NCBI GenBank assembly: GCA_019745195.1
Contig: JAIETL010000107.1
Coordinates: forward strand, 1-35,192
DNA from: Beijerinckiaceae bacterium
Lineage (GTDB): Bacteria; Pseudomonadota; Alphaproteobacteria; Rhizobiales; Beijerinckiaceae
Direction of reading: 5' to 3'
DNA: 35,192 nt
Notes under the pieces: model-generated
What the model saw: only the letters and a program-made list of their open reading frames with translations
Databases searched by the model: none
What the model was told of the DNA's origin: nothing
In this document: positions 19,293 to 26,587 of the stretch, in pieces
How the letters are laid out: the number at the start of each line of letters is the position of its first letter
Numbering within the stretch: position 1 is the first letter of the stretch
Position numbers and translations under genes: made by a program

Positions 19293-19400
19293 GACCCCTC
19301 ACCCCAGCCCTCTCCCGCAAGGGGAGAGGGGGCAGGGCGGCGTTGCCCTTCCCTTCTCCCCTTGCGGGAGAAGGTGGCGCGAAGCGCCGGATGAGGGGTG
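19293..19400. repeat. Paired palindromic repeat (family B) between reductase and dehydrogenase genes
   Basis: Two related modules in opposite orientation. Each has a core ctcccgcaagggg hairpin (19310-19328 and 19353-19373), and the outer ends acccctca (from 19293) and tgaggggt (to 19399) are reverse complements. The whole can fold into one long hairpin. The same modules occur at 33648-33795. Located within a probable two-gene operon, it may lower expression of the distal gene or stabilise the proximal transcript; this is inference. Confidence 0.85.
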
Positions 19401-19418
19401 GTCGTACGGTTCGAGACA

Positions 19419-20378
19419 TCACAAATCCAGCACCAGCTCGGGCGATTTCGCCCGCGAGACGCAGATCATGATGGTGCGCGCCCGTTCGTGCTCGGCCAGC
19501 GCAAGATCGCGATGCTCGGCCTCGCCCGAGACCAGCTTCGTCCTGCAGGTACCGCAGGTGCCGCTCTCGCATGAGGAGGGCAGAGTTTTGCCGGCCTCGC
19601 GCAGTACCTCCAGAATGGATTTGTCGACAGGCACCTCAAAGCGCTCGCCGCTCCTGGCCAGCGTCACCGCGAAGGGCGTGTTGTCCTCGGGTCGCGCCTT
19701 CGCCGCGCCGAAATCCTCGAAATGCACGGCCGCCGAGGACCAGTGCCCGGTCATGTCGCGCACCGCCTCCATCAGCCCGCGCGGCCCGCAGCAATAGAGA
19801 TGCGCGCCCTTCGGCTCCTCCAGCACCGGCCAGAGGTCGTAGGCCTTGTCGGGGTCGCCGCCATCATGGTGGATCACCACCTTGCCGCGGAACTCGGGCG
19901 CGGAGAACTCGTCGCGAAAGGCCATCTGCTCGGGCGTGCGGGTGAAATAGTAGAGCTTGAACGGCTTCGCTCTGGTGGCCAGCAGGTGCGTGATCATGGC
20001 CCGGATCGGCGTGATCCCGATGCCGCCGGCGATGAAGATGTAGCTGGCCGGGCCGGGCTTGAGCTCGAAATCGTTGCGCGGCGCGGTGATCGCGATCTCG
20101 TCCCCCTCGCTCGTTGCGTCGATCAGACTGACCGAGCCGCCCCGCCCGCCATGCTCCTTCTTGACCGCGATGACATAGCGGTCGGTCTCGTCTGGGTCGT
20201 TGCAGAGCGAGTATTTACGCATTTCGCCATTGGGCACCCGAACGCCCAGATGCGCGCCGGGCGTAAACGGCGCGAGCGGCCCCCCATCCGGCGTCCGAAG
20301 CTCGAACAGGCAGATATCCTGCGCCACCATGCGCTTCTCGGTGATCTTCACCGAAACACTCACCGAATCCTCTGCCAT
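19419..20378 (-). CDS. pht2: Phthalate-dioxygenase-reductase-type flavoprotein with C-terminal [2Fe-2S] ferredoxin domain
   Basis: Transfers electrons from NADH through flavin (FMN in the PDR family) and a plant-type iron-sulfur cluster to a Rieske oxygenase. The 319-residue protein has the flavin-binding RKYSLCN (54-60), nucleotide-binding GGIGITP (118-124) and CCGPRGLM (about 196-203), and C-terminal cluster ligands Cys270, Cys275, Cys278 and Cys306. The domain order (flavin, nucleotide, ferredoxin last) is that of phthalate dioxygenase reductase and vanillate demethylase reductase VanB. It has a good Shine-Dalgarno sequence (ggagg). It is divergent from the oxygenase gene with 114 bases between the starts, an arrangement that points to a shared regulator. 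Confidence 0.85.
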   Translation of the reverse strand: MAEDSVSVSVKITEKRMVAQDICLFELRTPDGGPLAPFTPGAHLGVRVPNGEMRKYSLCNDPDETDRYVIAVKKEHGGRGGSVSLIDATSEGDEIAITAPRNDFELKPGPASYIFIAGGIGITPIRAMITHLLATRAKPFKLYYFTRTPEQMAFRDEFSAPEFRGKVVIHHDGGDPDKAYDLWPVLEEPKGAHLYCCGPRGLMEAVRDMTGHWSSAAVHFEDFGAAKARPEDNTPFAVTLARSGERFEVPVDKSILEVLREAGKTLPSSCESGTCGTCRTKLVSGEAEHRDLALAEHERARTIMICVSRAKSPELVLDL

Positions 20379-20424
20379 CGCTGCCTCCGCCGGTCTCTCT
20401 CGACAAGCGTTTCGAACCGGATTA

Positions 20425-20439
20425 ATCTAAGGATTAGAT
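20425..20439. promoter_or_regulatory. Palindromic operator candidate in the divergent reductase/oxygenase promoter
   Basis: ATCTAA (20425-20430) and TTAGAT (20434-20439) are perfect reverse complements with a 3-base centre. They lie in a 30-base AT-rich island (20421-20450) within otherwise GC-rich sequence, midway between the two start codons. The size and symmetry suit a MarR-type or other winged-helix dimer, and a MarR gene is encoded at 25812-26315. No copy of the sequence was found in that MarR gene's own upstream region. Confidence 0.5.
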
Positions 20440-20492
20440 AACTAAGTAATCGGCCGCTGGCTAGTGCCGGCCGTTATGGGGAGGGACCGACC

Positions 20493-21827
20493 ATGCTGAC
20501 CCACGCGGAAAACGAACTGCTCTGCCGGGTCGAGGGCGATGCGCCGATGGGCGCGCTGATGCGCCGCCACTGGGTGCCCGCGCTGCTCTCCGAGCAACTG
20601 GTCGAGAGCGACGGCGCGCCGGTGCGGGTGCGGCTGTTTGGCGAGGACCTGGTCGCCTTCCGCGACACCGATGGGCGCATCGGTGTGCTCGGCGAGTTCT
20701 GCCCTCATCGCAAGGCCTCGCTCTTCTTCGGCCGCAACGAGGAATGCGGGCTGCGCTGCCTCTATCACGGCTGGAAGTTCGACGTGGACGGCAAGGTGCT
20801 GGAAATGGTCTCCGAGCCGGCCGAGAGCGGCTTTGCCGACAAGGTCGAGCACAAGGCCTATCCGACGCAGGAAGCCGGTGGCTTCATCTGGGTCTATATG
20901 GGCCCGAAAGATGCGATGCCGGATTTCGAGCCACCGGCCTGGGCCCCGACGCCGGAGGCCAAGGTCTCGATCGTCAAGATGGACCTGCCCGTGAACTGGG
21001 CGCAGATCATGGAGGGGCAGATCGATTCGGCCCATTCCTCCAGCCTGCACTCCTCCGACATGAAACCAGCGCGCGTCGCCACCGCCGGCGCGAACGCGAC
21101 GCACTGGACGCGGCCCTCCACCGACAAGAACCCGCGCATCCAGGTGCAACTCACCAATTACGGCTTCCGCTACGCCGCGATCCGCCGGCCGATCACCAAT
21201 GCGCAGACGCACGACTATGTCCGGCTGACCGTCTTCGTCGCGCCCTTCACGGCGCTGATCCCGCCGAACTCGTCCTACAACGTCGCCACCGTGATCGTGC
21301 CCAAGGACGACGTCTCCAGCTATTTCCACTTCATCGCCTGGGGCAATGACGACTGCATCGACCAGGAAAGCTGGCGCAAGTTCTGCGTGGCGCAGGTCGG
21401 CATCGACCTCGACAGGACCTACAGGCCGATGCTGCGCAACAAGGCGAACAACTACCTGCAGGACCGCAAGGCGATGAAGCTGGGGGATTTCACCGGCGTG
21501 CCCGGCATTCCCAACCAGGACATCATGATGTGGGAATCGATGGGGCCGATCGCCGACCGCACCAGCGAGCGGCTCGGGGCCAGCGACATCGCCATCGTCC
21601 AGTTCCGCCGCGTGATGATCGACGCCGCGCGCAAGCACGCGGCCGGCGGCGAGCCGCTCGGGCTGATCGCGCCGCACATCCCGCAGGCGAATTTGCGTTC
21701 CTATCAGGGCATCGTCCCCAAGAGCGAGGACTGGCGCAAGCTCGGCGCCTCGAATGAGGAGGTCGCACTGCTCGACGGCATTGAGCAGGACGAGACGGAA
21801 GCCGAGATGGCGGCTGCGCGGGGGTAG
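20493..21827 (+). CDS. pht3: Rieske non-haem iron oxygenase resembling phthalate 4,5-dioxygenase oxygenase component
   Basis: Predicted to add O2 across the 4,5-position of an aromatic dicarboxylate using electrons from the divergent reductase. In the 444-residue protein the Rieske ligands are Cys70-x-His72 and Cys89-x2-His92. The mononuclear iron site contains bridging Asp178 with His181 and His186 in EGQIDSAHSSSLH. The N-terminal MLTHAENELL, the GEDLVAFRDTDGRIG stretch and FFGRNEECGLRC strongly recall Pht3/OphA2 of pseudomonads and Comamonas, as does the length. A clear Shine-Dalgarno sequence (ggggaggg) precedes ATG 20493. There is no small beta subunit, as expected for this alpha-only class. 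Substrate specificity remains an inference. Confidence 0.82.
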   Translation: MLTHAENELLCRVEGDAPMGALMRRHWVPALLSEQLVESDGAPVRVRLFGEDLVAFRDTDGRIGVLGEFCPHRKASLFFGRNEECGLRCLYHGWKFDVDGKVLEMVSEPAESGFADKVEHKAYPTQEAGGFIWVYMGPKDAMPDFEPPAWAPTPEAKVSIVKMDLPVNWAQIMEGQIDSAHSSSLHSSDMKPARVATAGANATHWTRPSTDKNPRIQVQLTNYGFRYAAIRRPITNAQTHDYVRLTVFVAPFTALIPPNSSYNVATVIVPKDDVSSYFHFIAWGNDDCIDQESWRKFCVAQVGIDLDRTYRPMLRNKANNYLQDRKAMKLGDFTGVPGIPNQDIMMWESMGPIADRTSERLGASDIAIVQFRRVMIDAARKHAAGGEPLGLIAPHIPQANLRSYQGIVPKSEDWRKLGASNEEVALLDGIEQDETEAEMAAARG

Positions 21828-21866
21828 GGGCAAGCTGGCCGAGTAGCTGTAGCTCGCCGCGTAAAA

Positions 21867-21920
21867 CTCTTCCCCTCCCCCTCGTGGAGAGGGGATAAGG
21901 GTGGGGGGCGAACGACCGGG
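21867..21920 (+). repeat. Left arm of the inverted repeat bracketing the DUF559 gene
   Basis: 54 bases starting ctcttcccctcc and ending gaacgaccggg. It is the reverse complement of 22327-22381 with three substitutions and one extra base in a homopolymer run. The arm also has internal symmetry (cccctcc and gagagggg). It begins 40 bases after the oxygenase stop and ends 22 bases before the DUF559 start. Confidence 0.92.
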
Positions 21921-21942
21921 CGAACCAATCGGAAGGCGAGCG

Positions 21943-22500
21943 ATGCCATTCGAGCGGGACAAAACGAAGGTCGCTTCGGCTGCCGCCAGACGGAACGCGC
22001 CGACGTTGCGCAAGGCGCTGACCGTGCCGGAAAAGCGCCTATGGATGCTGCTTCGCCAACGACTGCCGCTGGAACAGACGCAATTTCGTCGGCAGATGGC
22101 GTTCGGCTCCTATGTCGTCGACTTCGTCTGTCTCCGAAGCAGGATCGTCATCGAGGTCGATGGGGAGCAGCATGGGACAGACGCCGCCCAACGCTACGAT
22201 CTCGCGCGGACCAATTGGCTCGAAGCGCAGGGTTTTCGGGTGGTTCGGTTTACCAACGCTCAGGTGATGACCGAAGCGGACATGGTGATCGATACGATCC
22301 ATGCGGCTTTGACGCTCGGCGATGAACCCGGTCGTTCGCCCCCCCACCCCTATCCCCTCCCCGCGAGGGGGAGGGGAAGAGCCACTGCGATAAATGCACC
22401 GCCCGGACCTTCTGCTCCGCCCCACAAGCCATTTCGGCATCGGTCCTCAACGGCGAAAGTCTTGGAAAGATCGGCGTGGCCGGGACAAGCTCGCGCGTGA
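21943..22500 (+). CDS. DUF559-family protein (Vsr / PD-(D/E)XK-like endonuclease fold)
   Basis: The core of about 120 residues shows the DUF559 pattern in order: an N-terminal helix with TVPEKRLWMLLRQR, then FRRQMAFGSYVVDFVC, then IVIEVDGEQHG, then a C-terminal GFRVVRFTNAQVM. The acidic residues in YVVDF and IEVDGEQH correspond to the presumed metal site of this very-short-patch-repair-like nuclease fold. ATG 21943 is chosen; a GTG at 21901 lies inside the left repeat arm. The frame reads through the right repeat arm, giving a low-complexity tail (PHPYPLPARGRG) before TGA at 22500, so the functional protein probably ends near residue 128. Biological role is not established for this family. 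It is probably not part of the catabolic pathway around it. Confidence 0.82.
   Translation: MPFERDKTKVASAAARRNAPTLRKALTVPEKRLWMLLRQRLPLEQTQFRRQMAFGSYVVDFVCLRSRIVIEVDGEQHGTDAAQRYDLARTNWLEAQGFRVVRFTNAQVMTEADMVIDTIHAALTLGDEPGRSPPHPYPLPARGRGRATAINAPPGPSAPPHKPFRHRSSTAKVLERSAWPGQARA
22327..22381 (-). repeat. Right arm of the inverted repeat bracketing the DUF559 gene
   Basis: 55 bases from cccggtcgttcg to gaggggaagag, the reverse complement of 21867-21920 (three substitutions, one indel). It overlaps the 3' part of the DUF559 reading frame and encodes its low-complexity tail. Confidence 0.92.
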
Positions 22501-22545
22501 GGGGCCAGCGCCAAGAGCCCTCCGGAAACGCGCCCGAGGTCTTCC

Positions 22546-24006
22546 ATGTCCGACACGCCAGCCCCGATGGGCCGCAGCCTCTATTACGGCGGCGGCTGGC
22601 ATCATCCGAAATCGGGCCGCTATGTCGCGACGGTCAACCCCGGCCTGAACGAGCCGATCTGCGAGGTTGCAGAGGCAGATGCAGCAGATGTCGATGCCGC
22701 CGTTGCGGCGGCGCGCGAGGCCTTCAAGGTCTGGCGCAAAATCGTGCCGCTGGAGCGTGGCCGCATCCTCAAGGCGATCGCCGAAATCGTGCGCCGGAAC
22801 GCCCGCGAGCTTGCGGCGCTCGATGCGCAGAACTGCGGCAATCCGGTCACGGAGATGATGGGAGACGCCAACATCGCCGCGGCCCAGCTCGATTTCTTCG
22901 GCGGGCTCGTCACCGAGATGAAGGGCGACACCATCCCGATGGGGCCCGACGCACTGAACCTGACGGTGCGCCAGCCGCTCGGCGTGGTTGCGCGCATCCT
23001 CGCCTTCAATCACCCCTTCATGTTCTGCGCCGGCAAGATGGCCGCGCCGCTGGCGGCCGGCAACGCCATCATCGTCAAGCCGCCGGAGCAGGCTCCGCTC
23101 TCCTCGCTGCGGCTGGCCGAACTGGTCGAGGGCCTGCTGCCGCCGGGCGTCTTCAGCGTCGTGCCGGGCGGGCGCGAGGCGGGCGCGGCGCTCGCATCCC
23201 ATCCCGGAATCGACAAGGTCGCGCTGATCGGCAGCGTCGGAGCGGGCCGCGCCGTGATGAAGGCGGCGAGCGACAGCATCAAGCCCGTGCTGCTCGAACT
23301 CGGCGGCAAGAACGCGCTGATCGCCTTTGCCGATGCGAACCCCGACGCGGTCGCCAGCGCCATGGTCGCCGGCATGAACTTCACCTGGTGCGGCCAGTCC
23401 TGCGGCTCGACGAGCCGCGCCTTCGTCCACGAGGCGATCTACGAGGACGTGCTGGCGCGACTGCCGGCGAAGGTCGCGCGCTTCGTGCCGGGCCTGCCCA
23501 CGGACGACGCGACCACCATGGGCGCGATCATCAGTGGCGTGCAGCATGAGAAGATCATGGGCTTCATCGCCTCGGCGAAGGCAGAGGGCGCGAGGCTGGT
23601 CACCGGCGGGGCCGCGCCATCCGATCCAAAACTCGGCAAGGGTTTTTATGTCGAGCCGACGATCTTCGCCGATGTGACGCCGAACATGCGGATCGCGCGC
23701 GAGGAAATCTTCGGCCCGGTCCACGCCGTCGCGCCGTGGAACGACGAGGCCGCCATGCTCGCCGAGGTCAACAGCGTCGAATACGGGCTGACCTGTTCGA
23801 TCTGGACCAACGACCTGACCCGCGCCCACCGCACCGCGATGGAGGTCGAGGCCGGCTTCGTCTGGATCAACGAGGTCTCGAAGCACTTCCTCGGCGCGCC
23901 CTTCGGCGGCTGGAAGCAGTCGGGCATCGGCCGCGAGGAATGCCTCGGCGAGCTGATCGCCTTCACGCAGGAAAAGAACATCCACATCAGCCTGAAGCAG
24001 GCCTGA
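22546..24006 (+). CDS. NAD(P)+-dependent aldehyde dehydrogenase
   Basis: Oxidises an aldehyde to a carboxylic acid. The 486-residue protein has the complete catalytic set: Asn155 (AFNHPF), Lys178 (VKPPEQ), Glu251 (LELGGKN) and nucleophile Cys286 (GQSCGS). The C-terminal FGPVHAV and FGGWKQSGIGRE blocks are standard for class I/II aldehyde dehydrogenases and close to betaine- and benzaldehyde-dehydrogenase types. It lies 8 bases before the ThDP decarboxylase gene on the same strand, so the two are almost certainly cotranscribed. The natural substrate is probably the aldehyde produced by that enzyme. In this context an aromatic aldehyde such as 2-carboxybenzaldehyde is a reasonable guess. Confidence 0.9.
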   Translation: MSDTPAPMGRSLYYGGGWHHPKSGRYVATVNPGLNEPICEVAEADAADVDAAVAAAREAFKVWRKIVPLERGRILKAIAEIVRRNARELAALDAQNCGNPVTEMMGDANIAAAQLDFFGGLVTEMKGDTIPMGPDALNLTVRQPLGVVARILAFNHPFMFCAGKMAAPLAAGNAIIVKPPEQAPLSSLRLAELVEGLLPPGVFSVVPGGREAGAALASHPGIDKVALIGSVGAGRAVMKAASDSIKPVLLELGGKNALIAFADANPDAVASAMVAGMNFTWCGQSCGSTSRAFVHEAIYEDVLARLPAKVARFVPGLPTDDATTMGAIISGVQHEKIMGFIASAKAEGARLVTGGAAPSDPKLGKGFYVEPTIFADVTPNMRIAREEIFGPVHAVAPWNDEAAMLAEVNSVEYGLTCSIWTNDLTRAHRTAMEVEAGFVWINEVSKHFLGAPFGGWKQSGIGREECLGELIAFTQEKNIHISLKQA

Positions 24007-24014
24007 GGACAACC

Positions 24015-25799
24015 ATGACCGACCTGCCTCTCGCCGGGATCGACACCCCCGTTGCGTCCACCGACAACGGCGTCTGGGGCAGCGACGTCGTCGCGCTGAT
24101 GCTGCGCAAGCTCGAAATCCCGTATCTCGCGCTCAATCCCGGCTCCAGCTATCGCGGCCTGCACGACAGTCTGGTCAACCATCTCGGCAACCAGAACCCG
24201 CAGATGCTGCTCTGCCTGCATGAGGAGCACGCTGTCGCGCTCGCCCATGGCTGGGCCAAGGTCACGGGCAAGCCGATGGGCGTGATCCTGCACAGCAATG
24301 TCGGGCTGATGCACGCCACGATGGCGATCTACAACGCCTGGTGCGACCGCGTGCCGATGCTGATCCTGGGCGCGACCGGCCCGGTTGACGCCAATGAGCG
24401 CCGGCCATGGATCGACTGGCTTCACACCGCCAAGGATCAGGGCGCGCTGATCCGCTCTTATGTCAAATGGGACGACCAGCCCGTCTCCGTGCCGGCCGCG
24501 ATCGACTCGCTGATCCGTGCCTCGAACCTGACGCGCATGGCCCCGCAGGCCCCGGTCTATGTCTGCCTCGACGTCTCGATGCAGGAGAAGCGGCTGGACG
24601 AGATGCCGCCGCTGCCGGACCCGAAGCGTTTTTCCCCTGCATCGCCCGCGATCCCGTCTGGTCCGGACATCGACAGGGCGGCAGCGCTGCTACGCGATGC
24701 GAAAAACCCGCTGATCCTTTTCGGCCGGGTTTCGCGTCGTCCGTCCGACTGGGCCCGCCGCGTCGCGCTGGCCGAGCATCTGCGCGCAGCCGCGCTGACC
24801 GACATCAAGGTCGGCGCAGCCTTCCCGACGAACCATGCGCTCCACGCCGCCAAGCCCGGCTACTTCCTCGACGAGCAGGCGGCCGACGCGATCCGCGTCG
24901 CCGATGTCGTGCTGGCGCTGGACTGGGTCGATCTCGGCGGCACGATGCGGCAGGCCGGCGGCGCGACCGCCACGATCGTCAACGTCTCGCTCGACCACAC
25001 TCTCCACAATGGCTGGAGCATGGACCATCAGGCGCTCGCGCCCGCCGACCTGCATCTGGCGAGCGATCCTGACGCTGCGCTGCACCTGATCGCCGATGCG
25101 CTCGGCGTTGCGGCGGGCGTCGAGCCAACGGCGCTACCCGCGCTGCCGGGCTTCGCGCTCGATGCCGAGCGGCCGCTCGACGTGGTCTCGCTCGCCGGGG
25201 CGATGGGGGAGGCGCTGCGCGACGAGGTCGTCAGCCTGATCCGCCTGCCGCTCGGCTGGGCCGGGGACGCCTGGCATTTCCGCCATCCGCTCGACTATCT
25301 CGGCATCGACGGCGGCGGCGGCATCGCGTCCGGGCCGGGTATGGTCATCGGCGCGGCGCTGGCGCTGAAGGGCTCGGGCCGGCTTCCCGTGGCGGTGCTC
25401 GGCGACGGCGACACCATGATGGGCGTCTCGGCGCTCTGGACGGCGGCGCATTACAAGCTGCCCTTCCTGGCGATCGTCTCCAACAACCGCTCCTTCTTCA
25501 ACGACGAGGTTCATCAGGAGCGTGTCGCGAAGCAGCGCCAGCGCCCGGTCGAGAACAAATGGATCGGCCAGCGCATCGACGAGCCCGACATCGATATCGC
25601 CGCCATCGCCCGGGCGCAGGGGCTGGTCGGCATCGGCCCGGTGCTGACCGTGCAGGCGCTTGCCGACGCCGTGGCGGAAGGCGTCAAGGCTGCGAAGGCC
25701 GGCGCCTCGGTCGTCATCGACGCCCGCGTCCTGCCCGGCTACAACCCGGCCATGGCGGCGGGCATGACCCGGCATGGCGGCGAGACGGCCAAGGGCTGA
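24015..25799 (+). CDS. ThDP-dependent enzyme, benzoylformate-decarboxylase-like
   Basis: A 594-residue member of the acetolactate synthase/pyruvate decarboxylase superfamily. The ThDP-activating Glu70 is in CLHEEHAVALAHGWA, and the ThDP-Mg motif runs from GDG (463-465) to NN (490-491). Two active-site residues recalled from benzoylformate decarboxylase appear in matching context: Ser44 in NPGSS (Ser26 there) and His93 in LHS (His70 there). Acetolactate synthases instead have a TSGPG-like motif at the latter place. This suggests decarboxylation of an aryl 2-oxo acid to an aldehyde, followed by oxidation by the adjacent dehydrogenase. The exact substrate is unknown. It is convergent with the MarR gene, 12 bases away. 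Confidence 0.82.
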   Translation: MTDLPLAGIDTPVASTDNGVWGSDVVALMLRKLEIPYLALNPGSSYRGLHDSLVNHLGNQNPQMLLCLHEEHAVALAHGWAKVTGKPMGVILHSNVGLMHATMAIYNAWCDRVPMLILGATGPVDANERRPWIDWLHTAKDQGALIRSYVKWDDQPVSVPAAIDSLIRASNLTRMAPQAPVYVCLDVSMQEKRLDEMPPLPDPKRFSPASPAIPSGPDIDRAAALLRDAKNPLILFGRVSRRPSDWARRVALAEHLRAAALTDIKVGAAFPTNHALHAAKPGYFLDEQAADAIRVADVVLALDWVDLGGTMRQAGGATATIVNVSLDHTLHNGWSMDHQALAPADLHLASDPDAALHLIADALGVAAGVEPTALPALPGFALDAERPLDVVSLAGAMGEALRDEVVSLIRLPLGWAGDAWHFRHPLDYLGIDGGGGIASGPGMVIGAALALKGSGRLPVAVLGDGDTMMGVSALWTAAHYKLPFLAIVSNNRSFFNDEVHQERVAKQRQRPVENKWIGQRIDEPDIDIAAIARAQGLVGIGPVLTVQALADAVAEGVKAAKAGASVVIDARVLPGYNPAMAAGMTRHGGETAKG

Positions 25800-25811
25800 T
25801 CGGCTCGCTGA

Positions 25812-26315
25812 TCAGTCCTCCGGGCCGGCTTCGGGCGGCAGGTCGGACAGGTTGCGCTGGACGGCTGCGAGATAGCCGAGGAAGCGCGCGCGGTCTTCCG
25901 TCGTGAAGCCGGACGTCGCCTGCTCGACAACCTCGCGCGCCAGCGGCAGCAGTTCCGTCTTGAGCGCACGGCCCTTCCCCGTCAGGCGCACGCTGAGCTT
26001 GCGCCGGTCCTGCGCGTCGCGCTCCCGCGTCACGAGCCCTGCCTTTTCCATCGCGGCGAGCGCCGTCAGCGTCGTCGGCTCCATGGTGCCGATCCGGCGG
26101 GAGAGTTCGCGCTGGGTCAGGCCGTCCTCCTGCCAGAGCGCGCGCAGGAAATACCACATGCCCGGCGTCACGTCGTGGGGCTCGATCCGCACCTGCAGAT
26201 AGCGCTGCGTCGCCCGGTTGGCCATGCGCAGCTGGTACCCGACGCTGCTCTCGAAGGGCAGCTCCGGCCTGGGTTCGACTGAGGGAGGGGCAGGGGGCTT
26301 CTCTGTCCCGGACAT
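25812..26315 (-). CDS. MarR-family transcriptional regulator
   Basis: A 167-residue winged-helix dimeric repressor or activator. The recognition helix region is LTQRELSRRIGTMEPTTLTALAAMEKAGLV and the wing is RERDAQDRRKLSVRLT with the conserved DRR. About 30 Pro- and Glu-rich residues precede the domain. The start ATG 26315 is supported by a ggaaa sequence 6 bases upstream; longer frames would enter the promoter region. MarR proteins commonly bind aromatic carboxylates, and this one is convergent with the catabolic genes and divergent from the transporter genes. It could regulate the transporter operon and the palindrome at 20425. Confidence 0.9.
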   Translation of the reverse strand: MSGTEKPPAPPSVEPRPELPFESSVGYQLRMANRATQRYLQVRIEPHDVTPGMWYFLRALWQEDGLTQRELSRRIGTMEPTTLTALAAMEKAGLVTRERDAQDRRKLSVRLTGKGRALKTELLPLAREVVEQATSGFTTEDRARFLGYLAAVQRNLSDLPPEAGPED

Positions 26316-26587
26316 GGCGTTTTCCGATTCGGCCTGTCGCTGCGAAGGACCGATCATAGCCTCAAGCCGGCAGGAGCGCGTCCATCCCGAAAAGTTTGAC
26401 AGGCCAAGCGAGAAAGCCTTGGACCTCGACATGAACCCCTCTCTAGTTTCAGCCTCAAGCAGGCCGCCTCACCACAACAAGGCCGCGTCCGGGACGAGAA
26501 ACACATGCCGCCGCACCGCGCCTCGATCGGGCCTTGCCCCTGGCTCCGCGCCCAGCCGCGCCGGCGCATGGCTCGCGGGATGACGCG
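26316..26587. promoter_or_regulatory. Divergent promoter region between MarR and ABC transporter genes
   Basis: A perfect -35-like TTGACA lies at 26396-26401, immediately followed by an inverted repeat CCAAG (26404-26408) and CTTGG (26418-26422). A 10-base direct repeat, agcctcaagc, occurs at 26358-26367 and 26451-26460. No good -10 element was seen at 17 bases. The inverted repeat overlapping the presumed promoter is a possible MarR operator. Confidence 0.35.

Larger units (their letters stand above)
21867..22381 (+). mobile_element. Candidate repeat-bracketed DUF559 cassette
   Basis: A 515-base unit made of two near-identical inverted arms (54 and 55 bases) with a single DUF559 gene between them. 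It splits the oxygenase gene from the aldehyde dehydrogenase gene, which lie on the same strand. No transposase is encoded, and the bases directly outside the arms show no obvious target duplication. The structure resembles a non-autonomous insertion unit or a repeat-associated nuclease gene. Mobility is inferred from layout only. Confidence 0.45.

Noticed and set aside
21828..22400. Target-site duplication flanking the DUF559 unit
   Set aside because: Bases outside the arms (gcgtaaaa on the left, ccactgcg on the right) do not match, so no duplication can be claimed.
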